Shown: one piece after another, positions 1 through 10,798 of the stretch
How the letters are laid out: the number at the start of each line of letters is the position of its first letter
How positions within the stretch are numbered: the first letter of the stretch is position 1
NCBI RefSeq assembly: GCF_021325795.1
Contig: NZ_JAHPZX010000002.1
Span: 868,001 to 932,000 of the forward strand
Direction of reading: 5' to 3'
Origin: Bordetella sp. LUAb4
GTDB lineage: Bacteria > Pseudomonadota > Gammaproteobacteria > Burkholderiales > Burkholderiaceae_B
Length of the DNA: 64,000 nt
Notes under the pieces: generated by a model
What the model was told of the DNA's origin: nothing
Database searches by the model: none
The model's input: the letters and a program-made list of their open reading frames with translations, nothing else
Program-made: the position numbers and the translations under genes

Positions 1-1
1 C

Positions 2-1321
2 AGCATCCTGGGCTATGCGCAGATCCTGCAGCGTGATGCCGCCATGCCCACGGGGCGGCGCGAAGCCATCGACGTCATCCATCGCAGCGGCAAGCATCTG
101 ATCGGCCTGATCGACGGCCTGCTCGACATCGCCCGCATCGAAGCGGGCAAGCTGCGACTGGAGACCGCGGACTTGCGGCTGCCGGAATTCCTGGACCAGA
201 TCGTCAGGATGTTCCAGCCGCAGACCGCGCTCAAGGAGCTGGCTTTCCATTACGAGGCGGCGCCCAATCTGCCCAAGATCGTCCACATCGACGAGAAGCG
301 GCTGCGCCAGATCCTCATCAACCTGATGAGCAATGCGGTCAAATTCACCCGTGGCGGCCACGTGGCGCTGCGCGTGCGCTATGCCTCGAACATGGTGCAG
401 ATGGAAGTCGAGGACAGCGGCGCGGGGATACCGGCGGAAGACCTGGAGCGCATCTTCATGCCCTTCGAACGCAGTTGGGCGGCGACCGAGCAGGCCGATA
501 CCGGTACCGGCCTGGGCCTGACCATCTGCCGCATGTTGACGGGCATCATGGGCGGTGAATTGACGGTACGCAGTGAAGTCGGCAAGGGCAGCGCGTTCAC
601 CTTGAAACTGTTCCTGCCGGAGGTGCGTTCGCCGCGCAGCGATCTGCGGCCCAGCGGTCCCGTGGTCGGCTACGCCGGGGAACGGCGCAGCGTGTTGATC
701 GTCGACGACCAGCCCTCGCAGCGCCGCATCCTGCGCGCCATGCTGGAGCCTTTGGGGTTTGACATCCATGAAGCGAGCAATGGACAGGACTGCCTGGCGC
801 AGGTGCACACACTGCGGCCGGCCCTGATCCTGATGGACATCTCCATGCCTGGCCTGCCGGGGTCGGAAGTGTGCCGCGTATTGCGTGATCAAGGGGTGGC
901 CGTGCCTGTGATCATCGTGTCGGCCAATGCCTACAGCCTGGATCCCAAGGAAGCGGTGGAGGCGGGTCTTACCGACTGGATGATGAAGCCGGTCAACTTG
1001 GATGATCTACTCAGCAAGATCGGCCTGCATCTGAAACTGGAGTGGGTGCTGCAAGCCCTGCCGCCCGATCCACAGGCGCCCAACGAGGCGAGCCTGCGCT
1101 TGGTGGCGCTGGAGCGCGAGGATGCCGAGTCCCTGCTGGAGTTGGGCGCCATGGGCTACATCAAGGGGATTTTCGCGCGCCTGGACGAGATCCGCGCGCG
1201 CGCGCCGCACACCGCGCCCTTGATCGACCACCTGGCGCTGCTGGCCAAGGATTTCCGGCTGACCGAATACAACACGCTATTGAAGGAGTATGTACAGCAC
1301 CATGCCGCAAGCCTCCGATAA
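2..1321 (+). CDS. Hybrid sensor histidine kinase, 5'-truncated by window edge
   Basis: This is the C-terminal part of a membrane-signalling kinase; the reading frame is open from base 2, so sensor and upstream parts lie outside the window. The first visible residues, SILGYAQIL, are the end of a HisKA dimerisation helix just after the phospho-accepting His, which is missing here. A HATPase domain follows, with N box (LMSNAVKF), G1 (DSGAGIP) and G2 (GTGLGL). A receiver domain comes next, with the paired acidic residues (VDDQ) and a phospho-acceptor Asp at 836-838 in LILMDISMP. About 95 residues after the receiver resemble no domain I can name. The stop overlaps the start of the next gene, a response regulator, so the two almost certainly act together, with His to Asp phosphorelay inferred. 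The stimulus cannot be told from this fragment. Confidence 0.9.
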   Translation, partial: SILGYAQILQRDAAMPTGRREAIDVIHRSGKHLIGLIDGLLDIARIEAGKLRLETADLRLPEFLDQIVRMFQPQTALKELAFHYEAAPNLPKIVHIDEKRLRQILINLMSNAVKFTRGGHVALRVRYASNMVQMEVEDSGAGIPAEDLERIFMPFERSWAATEQADTGTGLGLTICRMLTGIMGGELTVRSEVGKGSAFTLKLFLPEVRSPRSDLRPSGPVVGYAGERRSVLIVDDQPSQRRILRAMLEPLGFDIHEASNGQDCLAQVHTLRPALILMDISMPGLPGSEVCRVLRDQGVAVPVIIVSANAYSLDPKEAVEAGLTDWMMKPVNLDDLLSKIGLHLKLEWVLQALPPDPQAPNEASLRLVALEREDAESLLELGAMGYIKGIFARLDEIRARAPHTAPLIDHLALLAKDFRLTEYNTLLKEYVQHHAASLR

Positions 1322-2315
1322 TAAATTGGTGATGCTGGTCGATGACACGCCCGACAACTTGAAAATGCTGTCGGATGCGTTGGACGAGGCCGGCTATATG
1401 GTCGTTGTCGCCACGGATGGGGCGTCGGCCTTGGAGCGATTGGATTTCGTGCTGCCGGACATCGTGCTGATGGATGCCTTGATGCCGGTGATGGATGGTT
1501 TCGAGGCCTGCCGTCGCATCAAGGCGCATCCGGTGGCGGCCCATGTACCGGTGGTCTTCATGACCGGGCTGACCGAACCGGAGCATGTGGTGCGTGGATT
1601 TCAGGCGGGTGGCATCGATTACGTCACCAAGCCCATCGATACCGATGTGGTGCTGGCGCGGCTGGACGCGCATCTGCGCAATGCCCGCATCATGTCGGTG
1701 GCCATGAACGCCATGGACGCGGTAGCCAATGCGGTGGTAGTGCTGGACGGGCAAGGCCAGGTGACGTGGAAGACGAGCAAGGCGCGGCTATGGTTGAGTG
1801 AATATTTCGATCATGCTGAAAGCAGCGCGGGACTGCCGCCGGTGCTGACGACGTGGATCGCACAACAGCTGGAGCGGCCGCGGGCGGAGGATGCAGCGGC
1901 GTTCACGGTCACGGCGGGCAATGGCCGTGATCATGGCAATGCTAATGCTGATGGCGGTGCCGGTGCCGGTGCCGGTGCTGCCGCTGCTTCTCAAAACGCT
2001 GGCCGGCGGGAACTACGTCTGCGCCTTACCGCGTCGCGCAAGGCGGGCGAATACGTGCTGCTGATGGACGAGCGCGAACTGCCCGCCGCCGCGTCCGACA
2101 CCTTGGCGGCGGCGTACCAGCTGACCGCGCGCGAAGGCGAAGTACTGCAGTGGCTGGCCAAGGGCAAGACCAATCGGGATATCGGCGAGATCCTCGGCAT
2201 GGCGCCACGCACCGTCAACAAGCACTTGGAGCATGTGTATGTGAAGCTGGGCGTGGAAACCAGGGCCGCGGCTACGGCTTTGGTGTTGACGCATAGGCAT
2301 AAAGGGGCGGCTTAG
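1302..2315 (+). CDS. Response regulator, receiver plus LuxR-type HTH
   Basis: This is a DNA-binding response regulator and the probable partner of the overlapping hybrid kinase. The N-terminal receiver (about residues 8-125) carries the acidic pair (LVDDT), the phospho-acceptor Asp at 1473-1475 (IVLMDALMP), the switch Thr (FMTG) and the conserved Lys (VTKPID). A middle segment of about 100 residues resembles a PAS-type linker and contains an Ala/Gly-rich stretch (1930-1990). The C-terminus is a LuxR/GerE helix-turn-helix (LTAREGEVLQWLAKGKTNRD). Start choice: AAGGAG at 1283-1288 leaves 13 nt to ATG 1302 but only 1 nt to ATG 1290, so 1302 is preferred; both overlap the kinase stop. Target genes are not evident. 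Confidence 0.88.
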   Translation: MPQASDNKLVMLVDDTPDNLKMLSDALDEAGYMVVVATDGASALERLDFVLPDIVLMDALMPVMDGFEACRRIKAHPVAAHVPVVFMTGLTEPEHVVRGFQAGGIDYVTKPIDTDVVLARLDAHLRNARIMSVAMNAMDAVANAVVVLDGQGQVTWKTSKARLWLSEYFDHAESSAGLPPVLTTWIAQQLERPRAEDAAAFTVTAGNGRDHGNANADGGAGAGAGAAAASQNAGRRELRLRLTASRKAGEYVLLMDERELPAAASDTLAAAYQLTAREGEVLQWLAKGKTNRDIGEILGMAPRTVNKHLEHVYVKLGVETRAAATALVLTHRHKGAA

Positions 2316-2411
2316 GGTCGTCCCAGGCCATGCGTCCGCCGACGTGCCGTATCAATCCAGGTTTGATGCCACTGCGTAAAATCGACAACGCCCGTTGGCA
2401 ACGACCGATGC

Positions 2412-2966
2412 TCAGTCGCGGAGGTTAGCGCGAAGCATGTTGCAGAAGAGCGCGCCTTGTTCGATCGCATCGTCTAGGGCGATATGAGTATGTGGATGCT
2501 TGTCGAACCAGTCACGAGGCATGTTGCGCTTGGTACTGTTTCGATATGGGGTTTTGAGCAACGCCATGGCGTAGGTCTTCATGTCCAGAGCCGAATGGCT
2601 GAATGGACTCTCACCGACGAAACGCATCAGGTACCAGTACACGAACAAGAAATCGAAACCTGCGGGATAGGCGACAAACACAGGCTTGCCCTTCAAGCCT
2701 TTGATCCAATGCACGTAGGCACGCATCGCGGTCTCCGGATCCTGCGGGTCCTGACGACACGCCGCCCAAGCTTCCGGCTGGGTTGCCCACCACTGAGCGG
2801 TCGCTGGATGAGCCGTAGCGCCGTCCAGCGTTTTCAAGTTCGCTGAGAAGGTGGCGACCAGTTGCTTGTCTGGCGTGTAGGCGGCAGAACCGAAGCTGAG
2901 CATGGAATGCGGACCCGGGATGGGGCCGTCAGTCTCAACGTCGGTGCTGATGTAGATCTCGGTCAT
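2412..2966 (-). CDS. 3'-5' exonuclease, DnaQ-like DEDDh family
   Basis: The 184-residue protein looks like a stand-alone DEDD exonuclease domain. Motif I is DVETDG near residue 10 (two acidic metal ligands), the central Asp sits in [10 protein letters not shown], and the C-terminal [11 protein letters not shown] gives the His and last Asp of the DEDDh type. It would remove nucleotides from 3' ends of DNA or RNA; the substrate is unknown. GGAG lies 9 nt before the ATG. It stands alone, next to gene remnants in a stretch that looks less GC-rich than the rest, which hints at an acquired or decaying region. Small proteins of this kind also occur on phages and islands. Confidence 0.75.
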   Translation of the reverse strand: MTEIYISTDVETDGPIPGPHSMLSFGSAAYTPDKQLVATFSANLKTLDGATAHPATAQWWATQPEAWAACRQDPQDPETAMRAYVHWIKGLKGKPVFVAYPAGFDFLFVYWYLMRFVGESPFSHSALDMKTYAMALLKTPYRNSTKRNMPRDWFDKHPHTHIALDDAIEQGALFCNMLRANLRD

Positions 2967-3150
2967 GTACTTCGCTCCAAATTCAATAGCCTTTGCACAA
3001 GGCTAATTTCGACGTCTACTTCTGCTTGCACAATTCGCTGTGGTATTTACGTAAGGCTTTCTTCGGACTTAGACGCCTACCTCTACATCAACGATAGCTG
3101 ACGTCCCGACACGATCCACGTAATAGTGGACTTCGACCACATGGGAAACA

Positions 3151-3405
3151 TCAGTGCAACAAGCGGTTCCACTGCCGGGATTCCTGCAGAACCAACTCGT
3201 CCACGTTCTCAGGCGTTTTGTTTCGCAAGCTCACCATGTAGCCTAGGCCTTCGAGCTGCTTGCGTACATTGGCACCAGCCAACATCTTGTTGATGGAGCA
3301 ATTCAGACGAGAAATTACATACGATGGGGCTTCAGCTGACGTGAAGATACCTGACCAATCACTATTCTCAAGATCCGGAAAGCCAAGTTCTCTCATGCGT
3401 GCCTC
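3151..3405 (-). pseudogene. Bug receptor remnant, C-terminal quarter only
   Basis: Residues such as MRELGFPDLE, DWSGIF, VISRLN and the ending ESRQWNRLL match the C-terminal lobe of tripartite tricarboxylate transporter (Bug) periplasmic receptors, which are normally about 320 residues. Only about 85 residues remain, with no signal peptide or ligand-binding N-lobe. The frame runs without interruption into a Fic fragment upstream, so the GTG that could start a 92-residue ORF (3427-3429) belongs to the Fic part and not to Bug. Not expected to be functional. Confidence 0.75.
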
Positions 3406-3540
3406 ATCTCGCGCCAGGCCCCGCGCCACCGACTAGCAGTTGGTCCCGACTCCGAGCCGTTTAAACAAGTCATGTGACATCAACCGCGCGACACGGCCAT
3501 TGCCGCGGAGGAAGCGGTGGATCCAAAGGACTGCCGGGTT
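3406..3540 (-). pseudogene. Fic domain remnant with internal TAG
   Basis: Translating the minus strand from 3540 gives IHRFLRGNGRVARLMS, close to the Fic catalytic motif HPFxxGNGR, followed after about 16 residues by SVARGLARD, which is also typical of Fic proteins. An in-frame TAG at 3433-3435 interrupts the frame between these two parts, and a TAA sits just upstream of the fragment (3541-3543). Intact Fic proteins (AMP transferases, often toxins) are usually 200-400 residues, so this is a decayed core. The Pro of HPF is Arg here. It is joined directly to the Bug remnant at about 3403-3411. Confidence 0.75.
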
Positions 3541-3643
3541 TTATGCCGGATCGAGAACGGATTTTTTTCTATAAATATCAGTGCGTTTTATTGAACTGTT
3601 GATAAAAATATGCCGGATCTAATGCCGGTTACTCGGCCGGACG

Positions 3644-3689
3644 AGTGGTCAGCCAAACTATCTGGCTGACCACTTCTGAAGGTGGTCAG
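3644..3689. repeat. Nested inverted repeats with three alternating arms
   Basis: AGTGGTCAGCCA at 3644-3655 is perfectly complementary to TGGCTGACCACT at 3663-3674 (7-nt loop). Part of the second arm, CTGACCAC (3666-3673), can instead pair with GTGGTCAG at 3682-3689. The middle arm therefore has two possible partners. No T-run follows on either strand, so it is not an intrinsic terminator. It could be an operator, the end of a lost element or a REP-like unit. Confidence 0.6.
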
Positions 3690-3755
3690 AACGACCGTTG
3701 CACCTTTTAGCAGTTGTTGAAGGCGCGCGTAGCGGAACGACCGAGTCAGCCAAGC

Positions 3756-3788
3756 CAGGCAGCCACGGCTTGTGGCCATGGCTGCCTG
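3756..3788. repeat. 10-bp perfect inverted repeat downstream of aceA
   Basis: CAGGCAGCCA at 3756-3765 pairs with TGGCTGCCTG at 3779-3788 across a 13-nt loop. An alternative inner stem GCCAC/GTGGC exists at 3762-3766 and 3772-3776. It lies 40-70 bp beyond the aceA stop and could protect the transcript 3' end, but it lacks the U-tract of an intrinsic terminator. Confidence 0.45.
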
Positions 3789-3828
3789 AGGCGTTCGTTG
3801 CCGCGGGTATGGCCGACACAAGTAAAAC

Positions 3829-5190
<1,362 letters not shown>

Positions 5191-5631
5191 GGTCTTGCTC
5201 CTGGAAGTTTTGAGTAAAGATGCCGAACTGCAAAGCGACCTAGACTTGCCGGCCGCCGATTCACCGAATCATCGTTGCGCACTTGAAGTTGCCGCCTGGG
5301 ACTCGCTTGCGGCGTCTATCTATCGCACACAACCTTGATTCGTTGGATAACAGTCTAGGTTTTTGCTGCGGGGCAAAATCACTCAAACACTTCTACAAGA
5401 CAAAATATTTTATGCATATAAATCAATGATATACAGAATTCAAACCGGATTATGAAATGAAACTCATCGCCTTGAAATGCACCCTTATCGCGGCGCGGCA
5501 CGCTTTTTCATCACGTTTCATCTAAATTTCATAATGTGAAAAATACTCAAAAGTCAGAAGGTCATCACGGGTCGATAAGGACGAGTGACAGGCAGCCTAA
5601 AATGTCGGTCTGACTGATTTTGTGTATCGCC
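5191..5631. promoter_or_regulatory. aceA/queF divergent intergenic region with palindromes
   Basis: This gene-free stretch separates the divergent aceA and queF genes and is clearly AT-richer at 5380-5550. TTTTGC (5361-5366) and GCAAAA (5373-5378) form an inverted repeat with a 6-nt loop. TTTCA/TGAAA arms occur at 5527-5541, with further TTTCAT or ATGAAA copies nearby. These are candidate sites for a carbon-source regulator of aceA. No riboswitch-like structure for queF was recognised. Confidence 0.4.
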
Positions 5632-6462
5632 ATGACTTTGCAAGATGCGCCCCTGGGGCATGAGGTCGCTTATCCCGACCGGTACGATCCCTCGCTGTTG
5701 TTTCCCATCGACCGCGCGCCCAATCGGGCGGCGTTGGAAATTTCGGCGGACAGCTTGCCGTTCGCCGAGGGCGTGGACATCTGGAATGCCTACGAGGTGT
5801 CCTGGCTGGATCCGCGCGGCAAGCCGCACGTGGCGCTGGCGAGTTTCACGGTGCCTGCCACCACGCCGTGCATCATCGAATCCAAGTCGTTCAAGCTCTA
5901 TCTGAATTCCTATAACCAGGAACGCATGCCGGACACGGCTACGGTGGCGGCGCGCATGGAACTGGATCTGAGCGCCGCAGCAGGCGGCCCGGTGGGCGTG
6001 CGCCTGATCACGCCCGAGGAGTTCAATATGCAGCGCATCGCCGAACTGGATGGCGTCTGCCTGGATGACCTCGATGTCGAGATCGAAGCCTATACGCCCG
6101 CACCGCACTTGCTACGGGTCGCGGATCAGGCCGACATCGTGGAAGAAACGCTGACTTCACGCCTGTTGAAGTCGAACTGCCCCGTCACCGGGCAACCCGA
6201 TTGGGGCAGCGTGCGTATCCACTACCGCGGACCACGTATCGACCGCGCCGGCCTGCTGGCCTACATCGTGTCTTTCCGCCAGCACGCCGATTTCCACGAA
6301 CACTGCGTCGAACGCATGTTCTCGGACATCCTGCGGACGTGCCAACCTGAAACGCTGTCGGTTTATGCGCGCTACACCCGACGCGGAGGACTGGATATCA
6401 ATCCCTGGCGAGCAACCAAGGGGATGCCGGCGCCGGCCGATACGCGCACGGCGCGGCAGTAA
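5632..6462 (+). CDS. queF: NADPH-dependent preQ0 reductase, long (YqcD-like) form
   Basis: QueF reduces 7-cyano-7-deazaguanine (preQ0) to preQ1, a late step of queuosine synthesis for tRNA wobble modification. The 276-residue length is that of the two-lobed Gram-negative form. Residues ESKSFKLYLNSYN (from about 83) form the substrate-binding motif, and LLKSNCPVTGQPDWGSV supplies the catalytic Cys183 and Asp190. ATG at 5632 (MTLQDAP) is preferred over a TTG 12 nt upstream. It appears to be a single-gene unit facing away from aceA and converging on pgsA 24 bp beyond its stop. Confidence 0.96.
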   Translation: MTLQDAPLGHEVAYPDRYDPSLLFPIDRAPNRAALEISADSLPFAEGVDIWNAYEVSWLDPRGKPHVALASFTVPATTPCIIESKSFKLYLNSYNQERMPDTATVAARMELDLSAAAGGPVGVRLITPEEFNMQRIAELDGVCLDDLDVEIEAYTPAPHLLRVADQADIVEETLTSRLLKSNCPVTGQPDWGSVRIHYRGPRIDRAGLLAYIVSFRQHADFHEHCVERMFSDILRTCQPETLSVYARYTRRGGLDINPWRATKGMPAPADTRTARQ

Positions 6463-6486
6463 CCGGAGCGCGGCGGCACCGCCGCG

Positions 6487-7059
6487 TCAAAGGGCTTTTT
6501 CGCGTATCGCGGGCCAGGCGCGCTGCAAGTAGTAGAGCATCGACCACACCGTCAGGATCGCGGCGATGAGGATCAGGATATCTCCCAAGACCCGCATGCT
6601 GATGCCATGGATAGGCTGGTTGTACAGCAGGCAAGGAATGGCAATCATCTGGGCGGCGGTCTTGAACTTGCCCAGGCGATGCACCGCCACGCTGGCGCTG
6701 GCGCCGATCTTCGCCATCCATTCGCGCAAGGCCGAAATGGTGATTTCCCGGCCGATGATGATCAGGGAAATGAAAGCGTCCACCCGGCTCAGGTCCAGAA
6801 GAACAATCAGCGCGGCGCAAACCATCAGCTTGTCCGCCACGGGATCCAGGAAGGCGCCAAACGCCGACGTCTGGTTCCAGCGCCGCGCCAGCCAGCCGTC
6901 GAACCAGTCGGTCAACGCGGCGACGATAAAGGACACCGCGGCCAAGGTGTCACGGTGTCCTTCGCTAAGCCAACTGCCAGGAAGATAAAACAGGCCCACC
7001 ACCAGGGGAATCATGGCGATGCGCAGCCAGGTCAGAATGATCGGTACGTTTAGGGGCAT
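6487..7059 (-). CDS. pgsA: CDP-diacylglycerol-glycerol-3-phosphate 3-phosphatidyltransferase
   Basis: This integral membrane enzyme makes phosphatidylglycerophosphate, the committed precursor of phosphatidylglycerol and cardiolipin. The CDP-alcohol phosphotransferase signature DGWLARRWNQTSAFGAFLDP, with the last Asp in VADK, is complete (DG-x2-AR-x8-G-x3-D-x3-D). Several hydrophobic helices are visible (IALIV-type stretches at the N-terminus, VLLDL and ILILIAAIL), and the 190-residue length is normal. It lies 201 bp downstream of uvrC, an order also seen in enterobacteria. It is the last gene of the leftward efflux-pdxJ-acpS-nagZ-uvrC run, though the gap may hold its own promoter. Confidence 0.96.
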   Translation of the reverse strand: MPLNVPIILTWLRIAMIPLVVGLFYLPGSWLSEGHRDTLAAVSFIVAALTDWFDGWLARRWNQTSAFGAFLDPVADKLMVCAALIVLLDLSRVDAFISLIIIGREITISALREWMAKIGASASVAVHRLGKFKTAAQMIAIPCLLYNQPIHGISMRVLGDILILIAAILTVWSMLYYLQRAWPAIREKAL

Positions 7060-7260
7060 GATGACGCGTATGCTACATCAGCCAGCGCAACAAAATTTGT
7101 CATATGGCGATTTGCAGATGATTTGTCATTACTTCGATACATATCATTCACCTGACGTCACTCTCATTCACAGCGCCCATACAGCACGCCAGCGGTGGTG
7201 AAGCGAGGGACAATGTCCACGTGCCCAGCGCTTCGGGCTGCTCACCCAGCCAGCGCCCCC

Positions 7261-9087
7261 TCAATGCAGCGACTCGTAGATCCGTTCCGCCAGATCCTGC
7301 GAAATCCCATCGACCGAAGCCAGCTCCTCGATACTCGCCCGCGACACGCCGGAAAACCCGCCGAACCGCGCCAATAGCCGTTGCCGCCGCCGCGCCCCCA
7401 CGCCTTCGATTTCCTCCAGCCGCGAGACATTGCGCGCCTTGGCCCGCCGCGCCCGCATCCCGGTGATGGCGAAACGATGCGCTTCATCCCGCACCTGGGC
7501 AATCAGCATCAGCGCCGCGGACTCCCCGCCTAGCGCCACCGGCGGGCGCGCGTCGGGGAAGACCAGGGTTTCCAGCCCCACCTTGCGCCCCTCCCCCTTG
7601 GCCACACCGACCAGCACGGAAATATCCAGCCCCAATTCGACGAAAACCTGGCGCGCCACCTCCACCTGCCCCTTGCCGCCGTCGATCAGCACGATCCCGG
7701 GAAGCTCGGCGTCTCCGTCGGCGACCTTGGCAAACCGCCGCGTCAACACCTGCCGCATGGCGGCATAGTCATCCCCCGGCGTAATCCCGGCTATGTTGTA
7801 GCGGCGATAAAGCGAAGGCTGCATCTCGTGATGCTCGAACACCACGCACGACGCCTGAGTCGCCTCGCCCGCGGTGTGGCTGATGTCGAAACACTCGACA
7901 CGCAAAGCATCCAGCGCGGCTTCGTCCGTGTCCAGGTCCAGCACTTCGGCCAGCGCCAGCGTGCGCGCCGCGCGCGCGCCCGACTCGGTCAAGGCGCGCG
8001 CCAAAGCCATCTCGGCATTGCGTTGCGCCTGCTCCAGCCAGGACCGCCGTACCCCCTGCGGCCGCGTCAGCACCCGCACACGGATACCCGCCTGCTCCGC
8101 CAGCAGATCCACCAGATCCGCGTCCGGCAAGGTGTGCGAACAAACCAGCACCGGGGGCAATTTGTTGTCCGTGTAATGCTGGCCGACGAAGGCTTCCAGC
8201 ACATCCCCGGCCGCCTCGCCTTCCGCATGCGTGGGGAAAAACGGCTTGTCGCCTAGATGCCGCCCACCACGCACCATGGCCAGGTTGACGCAAACCCGCC
8301 CCCCCGCCACCGCCACCGCGATGACATCGCTATCCTCGCCGCCAACGTCTTCCATGGTCTGCTGATGCAGCACCCGCGCCAGCGAACCCATCTGGTCGCG
8401 CAGAGCAGCCGCCCGTTCGAACTCCAGTGCTTCAGAGGCCCGCAGCATGCGCACCTCGATCTCGCCCATCACTTCCTTGGCCTGCCCATTCAGAAACCGC
8501 CCCGCGCGATCGACGTCACGGGCGTATTCCTCCGCCGGCACCGCGCCCACACAGGGCGCCGAACAGCGTCCGATCTGATGCAGCAGGCAAGGCCGCGAGC
8601 GATTCGCGAAGACCGTGTCCTCGCAGGTGCGCAGACGGAACACCTTCTGCAGGATCTGGATGGTCTCGCGCACGGCCCAGGCATTGGGAAAAGGGCCGAA
8701 GAACTGGCCGCGCTTATTGGTCGAACCGCGGTAATAAGCGATGCGCGGCCAGTCATGCCCCGTGATCCACAGATACGGATACGACTTGTCGTCGCGGAAC
8801 AGGATGTTGTAGCGCGGCCGCAGGCTCTTGATCAGATTGTTTTCCAGCAGCAGCGCTTCGGCCTCGGAACGGGTTACCGTCACCTCGACCAGCGCCACCT
8901 TGGACACCATCTGCGCAATGCGCGGACTACTCAGCGTTTTCTGGAAATAGGACGAGACGCGCTTCTTCAGGTCGCGCGCCTTGCCCACATACATGACTTG
9001 GCCTTCCGCATCGATATGCCGGTACACACCCGGCAGATGCGGCAGGTCAGCCAGAAACGATTTCAGATTGAAGGCTGCTTCGGGCAT
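7261..9087 (-). CDS. uvrC: Excinuclease ABC subunit C
   Basis: UvrC makes both incisions during nucleotide excision repair after UvrAB locates damage. The N-terminal GIY-YIG nuclease domain is visible ([18 protein letters not shown], residues 20-38), followed by a Cys-rich stretch ([13 protein letters not shown]) and a UVR motif (residues about 200-235). The RNase H-like C-terminal nuclease follows ([19 protein letters not shown]), and tandem helix-hairpin-helix elements close the protein ([15 protein letters not shown]). The 608-residue length is standard. Its start lies 41 bp inside the 3' end of nagZ, which suggests translational coupling. Confidence 0.97.
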   Translation of the reverse strand: MPEAAFNLKSFLADLPHLPGVYRHIDAEGQVMYVGKARDLKKRVSSYFQKTLSSPRIAQMVSKVALVEVTVTRSEAEALLLENNLIKSLRPRYNILFRDDKSYPYLWITGHDWPRIAYYRGSTNKRGQFFGPFPNAWAVRETIQILQKVFRLRTCEDTVFANRSRPCLLHQIGRCSAPCVGAVPAEEYARDVDRAGRFLNGQAKEVMGEIEVRMLRASEALEFERAAALRDQMGSLARVLHQQTMEDVGGEDSDVIAVAVAGGRVCVNLAMVRGGRHLGDKPFFPTHAEGEAAGDVLEAFVGQHYTDNKLPPVLVCSHTLPDADLVDLLAEQAGIRVRVLTRPQGVRRSWLEQAQRNAEMALARALTESGARAARTLALAEVLDLDTDEAALDALRVECFDISHTAGEATQASCVVFEHHEMQPSLYRRYNIAGITPGDDYAAMRQVLTRRFAKVADGDAELPGIVLIDGGKGQVEVARQVFVELGLDISVLVGVAKGEGRKVGLETLVFPDARPPVALGGESAALMLIAQVRDEAHRFAITGMRARRAKARNVSRLEEIEGVGARRRQRLLARFGGFSGVSRASIEELASVDGISQDLAERIYESLH

Positions 9088-10105
9088 GCTGATAACGGCG
9101 TTCGGCTTGCAGGGCGTCCCAGCGAGGGGCGCGGAATCGGGGCATCAGGCGGCGGATGCGTTCAACGGACAACTCGTCCAGCTGCCACTTCAGGCGGTCC
9201 AGCAGATCATCGGCCATGTCCGGCCGGTTGCACACCAGGACCATGTCGCAGCCGGCGTGCAAGGCGGCCTCGGCACGCGCCAGGATGTCGCCCGCCACCG
9301 ACGCGCCTTCCATGGTCAGATCGTCGGAAAACACCACGCCGTCATAATGCAGGCGGTCGCGCAGGATCTCGCTGACCCAGCGGCGCGAAAACCCGGCGGG
9401 ATGCTTGTCCACCTTGGGATAGATCACGTGGGCAGGCATCACCGAGCTCAGCACGTTGTCGCCCAGCCAGCCATAGGGCGCGGCGTCCTCGTGCAGGATG
9501 CGCTCGAGGCTGCGCGGATCGACCGGAATGTCGTGATGCGAATCAGCGCTGACGAAGCCGTGGCCGGGGAAATGCTTGCCGCAGGACGCCATGCCCGCCA
9601 GGCCCAGCCCCTGGATCACGGCGCGCGACAGCATGGTGACCACGCGCGCATCGCGATGGAAAGCACGATCGCCAATCACCTTGCTGACCCCGTAGTCCAG
9701 ATCCAGCACTGGCGTGAAACTCAGGTCGACGCCGCAAGCGCGCAGTTCGGCGGCCAGTACATAGCCGACGTCGGACGCCGCGCGCATGGCCACCAGCGGA
9801 TCGCGATTCCAGATCTCGCCCAGGCGGCGCATCGGCGGCAACACCGTGAAGCCGTCGCTGCGGAAGCGCTGCACGCGGCCGCCTTCGTGGTCCACCGCGA
9901 TCAGCAGCGGCTCGTCGCGGGCATCGTGGATTTCCCGGGTCAGCTCGCACAGCGCGCGGCGATCCTGGAAATTACGGGCAAACAGGATGACACCGCCCAC
10001 CAGCGGATCGCGCAGGCGTTTCTTTTCCTGCTTGGTCAGCGAGGTGCCCGCGACGTCGACCATGACGGGACCGGGGGGCAATGGTTTCTTTTTCTTGTGG
10101 GACAT
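9047..10105 (-). CDS. nagZ: Beta-N-acetylhexosaminidase
   Basis: NagZ is a cytoplasmic family 3 glycosidase that removes GlcNAc from anhydromuropeptides during cell-wall recycling; its products can influence ampC induction where that pathway exists. The catalytic loop [16 protein letters not shown] supplies the His/Asp pair, and SDDLTMEGA carries the nucleophile Asp. The 352-residue single-domain length fits. The 3' end overlaps uvrC, and acpS lies 59 bp upstream. An Lys-rich N-terminus ([12 protein letters not shown]) precedes the barrel. Confidence 0.96.
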   Translation of the reverse strand: MSHKKKKPLPPGPVMVDVAGTSLTKQEKKRLRDPLVGGVILFARNFQDRRALCELTREIHDARDEPLLIAVDHEGGRVQRFRSDGFTVLPPMRRLGEIWNRDPLVAMRAASDVGYVLAAELRACGVDLSFTPVLDLDYGVSKVIGDRAFHRDARVVTMLSRAVIQGLGLAGMASCGKHFPGHGFVSADSHHDIPVDPRSLERILHEDAAPYGWLGDNVLSSVMPAHVIYPKVDKHPAGFSRRWVSEILRDRLHYDGVVFSDDLTMEGASVAGDILARAEAALHAGCDMVLVCNRPDMADDLLDRLKWQLDELSVERIRRLMPRFRAPRWDALQAERRYQHARSSLQSEIVSG

Positions 10106-10164
10106 ATTGGATAAAACTCCGGAAGATGGCGGAAGACGGGGCTGATGGCGGGATAAACCTCGGC

Positions 10165-10737
10165 CTAGCGCCGCGCTTCCACCACGACATAGGCAGCAGC
10201 CATGTCGGACTCGTCGGTCAGCGAGACATGCGCGGCGCCAAAGCGGGGGGCGTACCAGGCTTGCAGGGCCGGGGCCAATACCAGGATGGGCCGGCCGCTG
10301 GGCGCGTTCAGCGTCTGCACGCGGCGCCAGGTCATGGGCATGCGCATGCCCAGCCCGATCGCCTTGGAAAACGCTTCCTTGACGGCGAAGCGGGTGGCCA
10401 GGAACAGCACGCCACGCCGCGCATCGCGCTGGCGCCGGGCGTGAAATTTGAGCATTTCCTGCTCACCAAGGATTTTTTCCGCGAAACGGTCACCATGGCG
10501 TTCCAGCGCGCGGGCGATGCGGTCGACCCGGATCAGGTCCATGCCGATGCCGGCGATGGCCGCGGCAGGCGCATCTGGAACAGACCCAGGCGCGTCCCCG
10601 GCAGCAGCCCCGGCGACGGCCTCAGGGGCAGACGCAGGCGCGGATTCGGGCGCAAAGCCGGGCGCAGACCCGGATACGGCCCGGGACAGCGCCTCGGCGG
10701 CCGAAACGTCAGGCGTCGTTGATGACGGCGTACTCAT
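10165..10737 (-). CDS. acpS: Holo-[acyl-carrier-protein] synthase with long N-terminal extension
   Basis: AcpS transfers 4'-phosphopantetheine from CoA to acyl carrier protein. The core begins at [18 protein letters not shown] (about residue 61) and includes the metal-binding Asp and the second motif [13 protein letters not shown]. The first 60 residues are an Ala/Pro/Ser/Gly-rich extension with repeated SAP, ESAP and GDAPGS elements that is absent from typical 120-140-residue AcpS. No in-frame ATG or GTG is visible just before the core, so the long form appears real unless a rarer start is used. It sits between pdxJ and nagZ, a common proteobacterial order (pdxJ-acpS). Confidence 0.93.
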   Translation of the reverse strand: MSTPSSTTPDVSAAEALSRAVSGSAPGFAPESAPASAPEAVAGAAAGDAPGSVPDAPAAAIAGIGMDLIRVDRIARALERHGDRFAEKILGEQEMLKFHARRQRDARRGVLFLATRFAVKEAFSKAIGLGMRMPMTWRRVQTLNAPSGRPILVLAPALQAWYAPRFGAAHVSLTDESDMAAAYVVVEARR

Positions 10738-10798
10738 GATGGATTCCTCAGCTGCGCGGCACGTCGCAGGGCGTCGCGCCGCAGCCGTCCATCATACG

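Noticed and set aside
5450..5631. preQ1 riboswitch upstream of queF
   Set aside because: No conserved preQ1 aptamer pattern was seen, and such switches are rare in betaproteobacteria.
7060..7260. Possible tRNA cluster between uvrC and pgsA as in enterobacteria
   Set aside because: No cloverleaf or T-loop motif can be found there.
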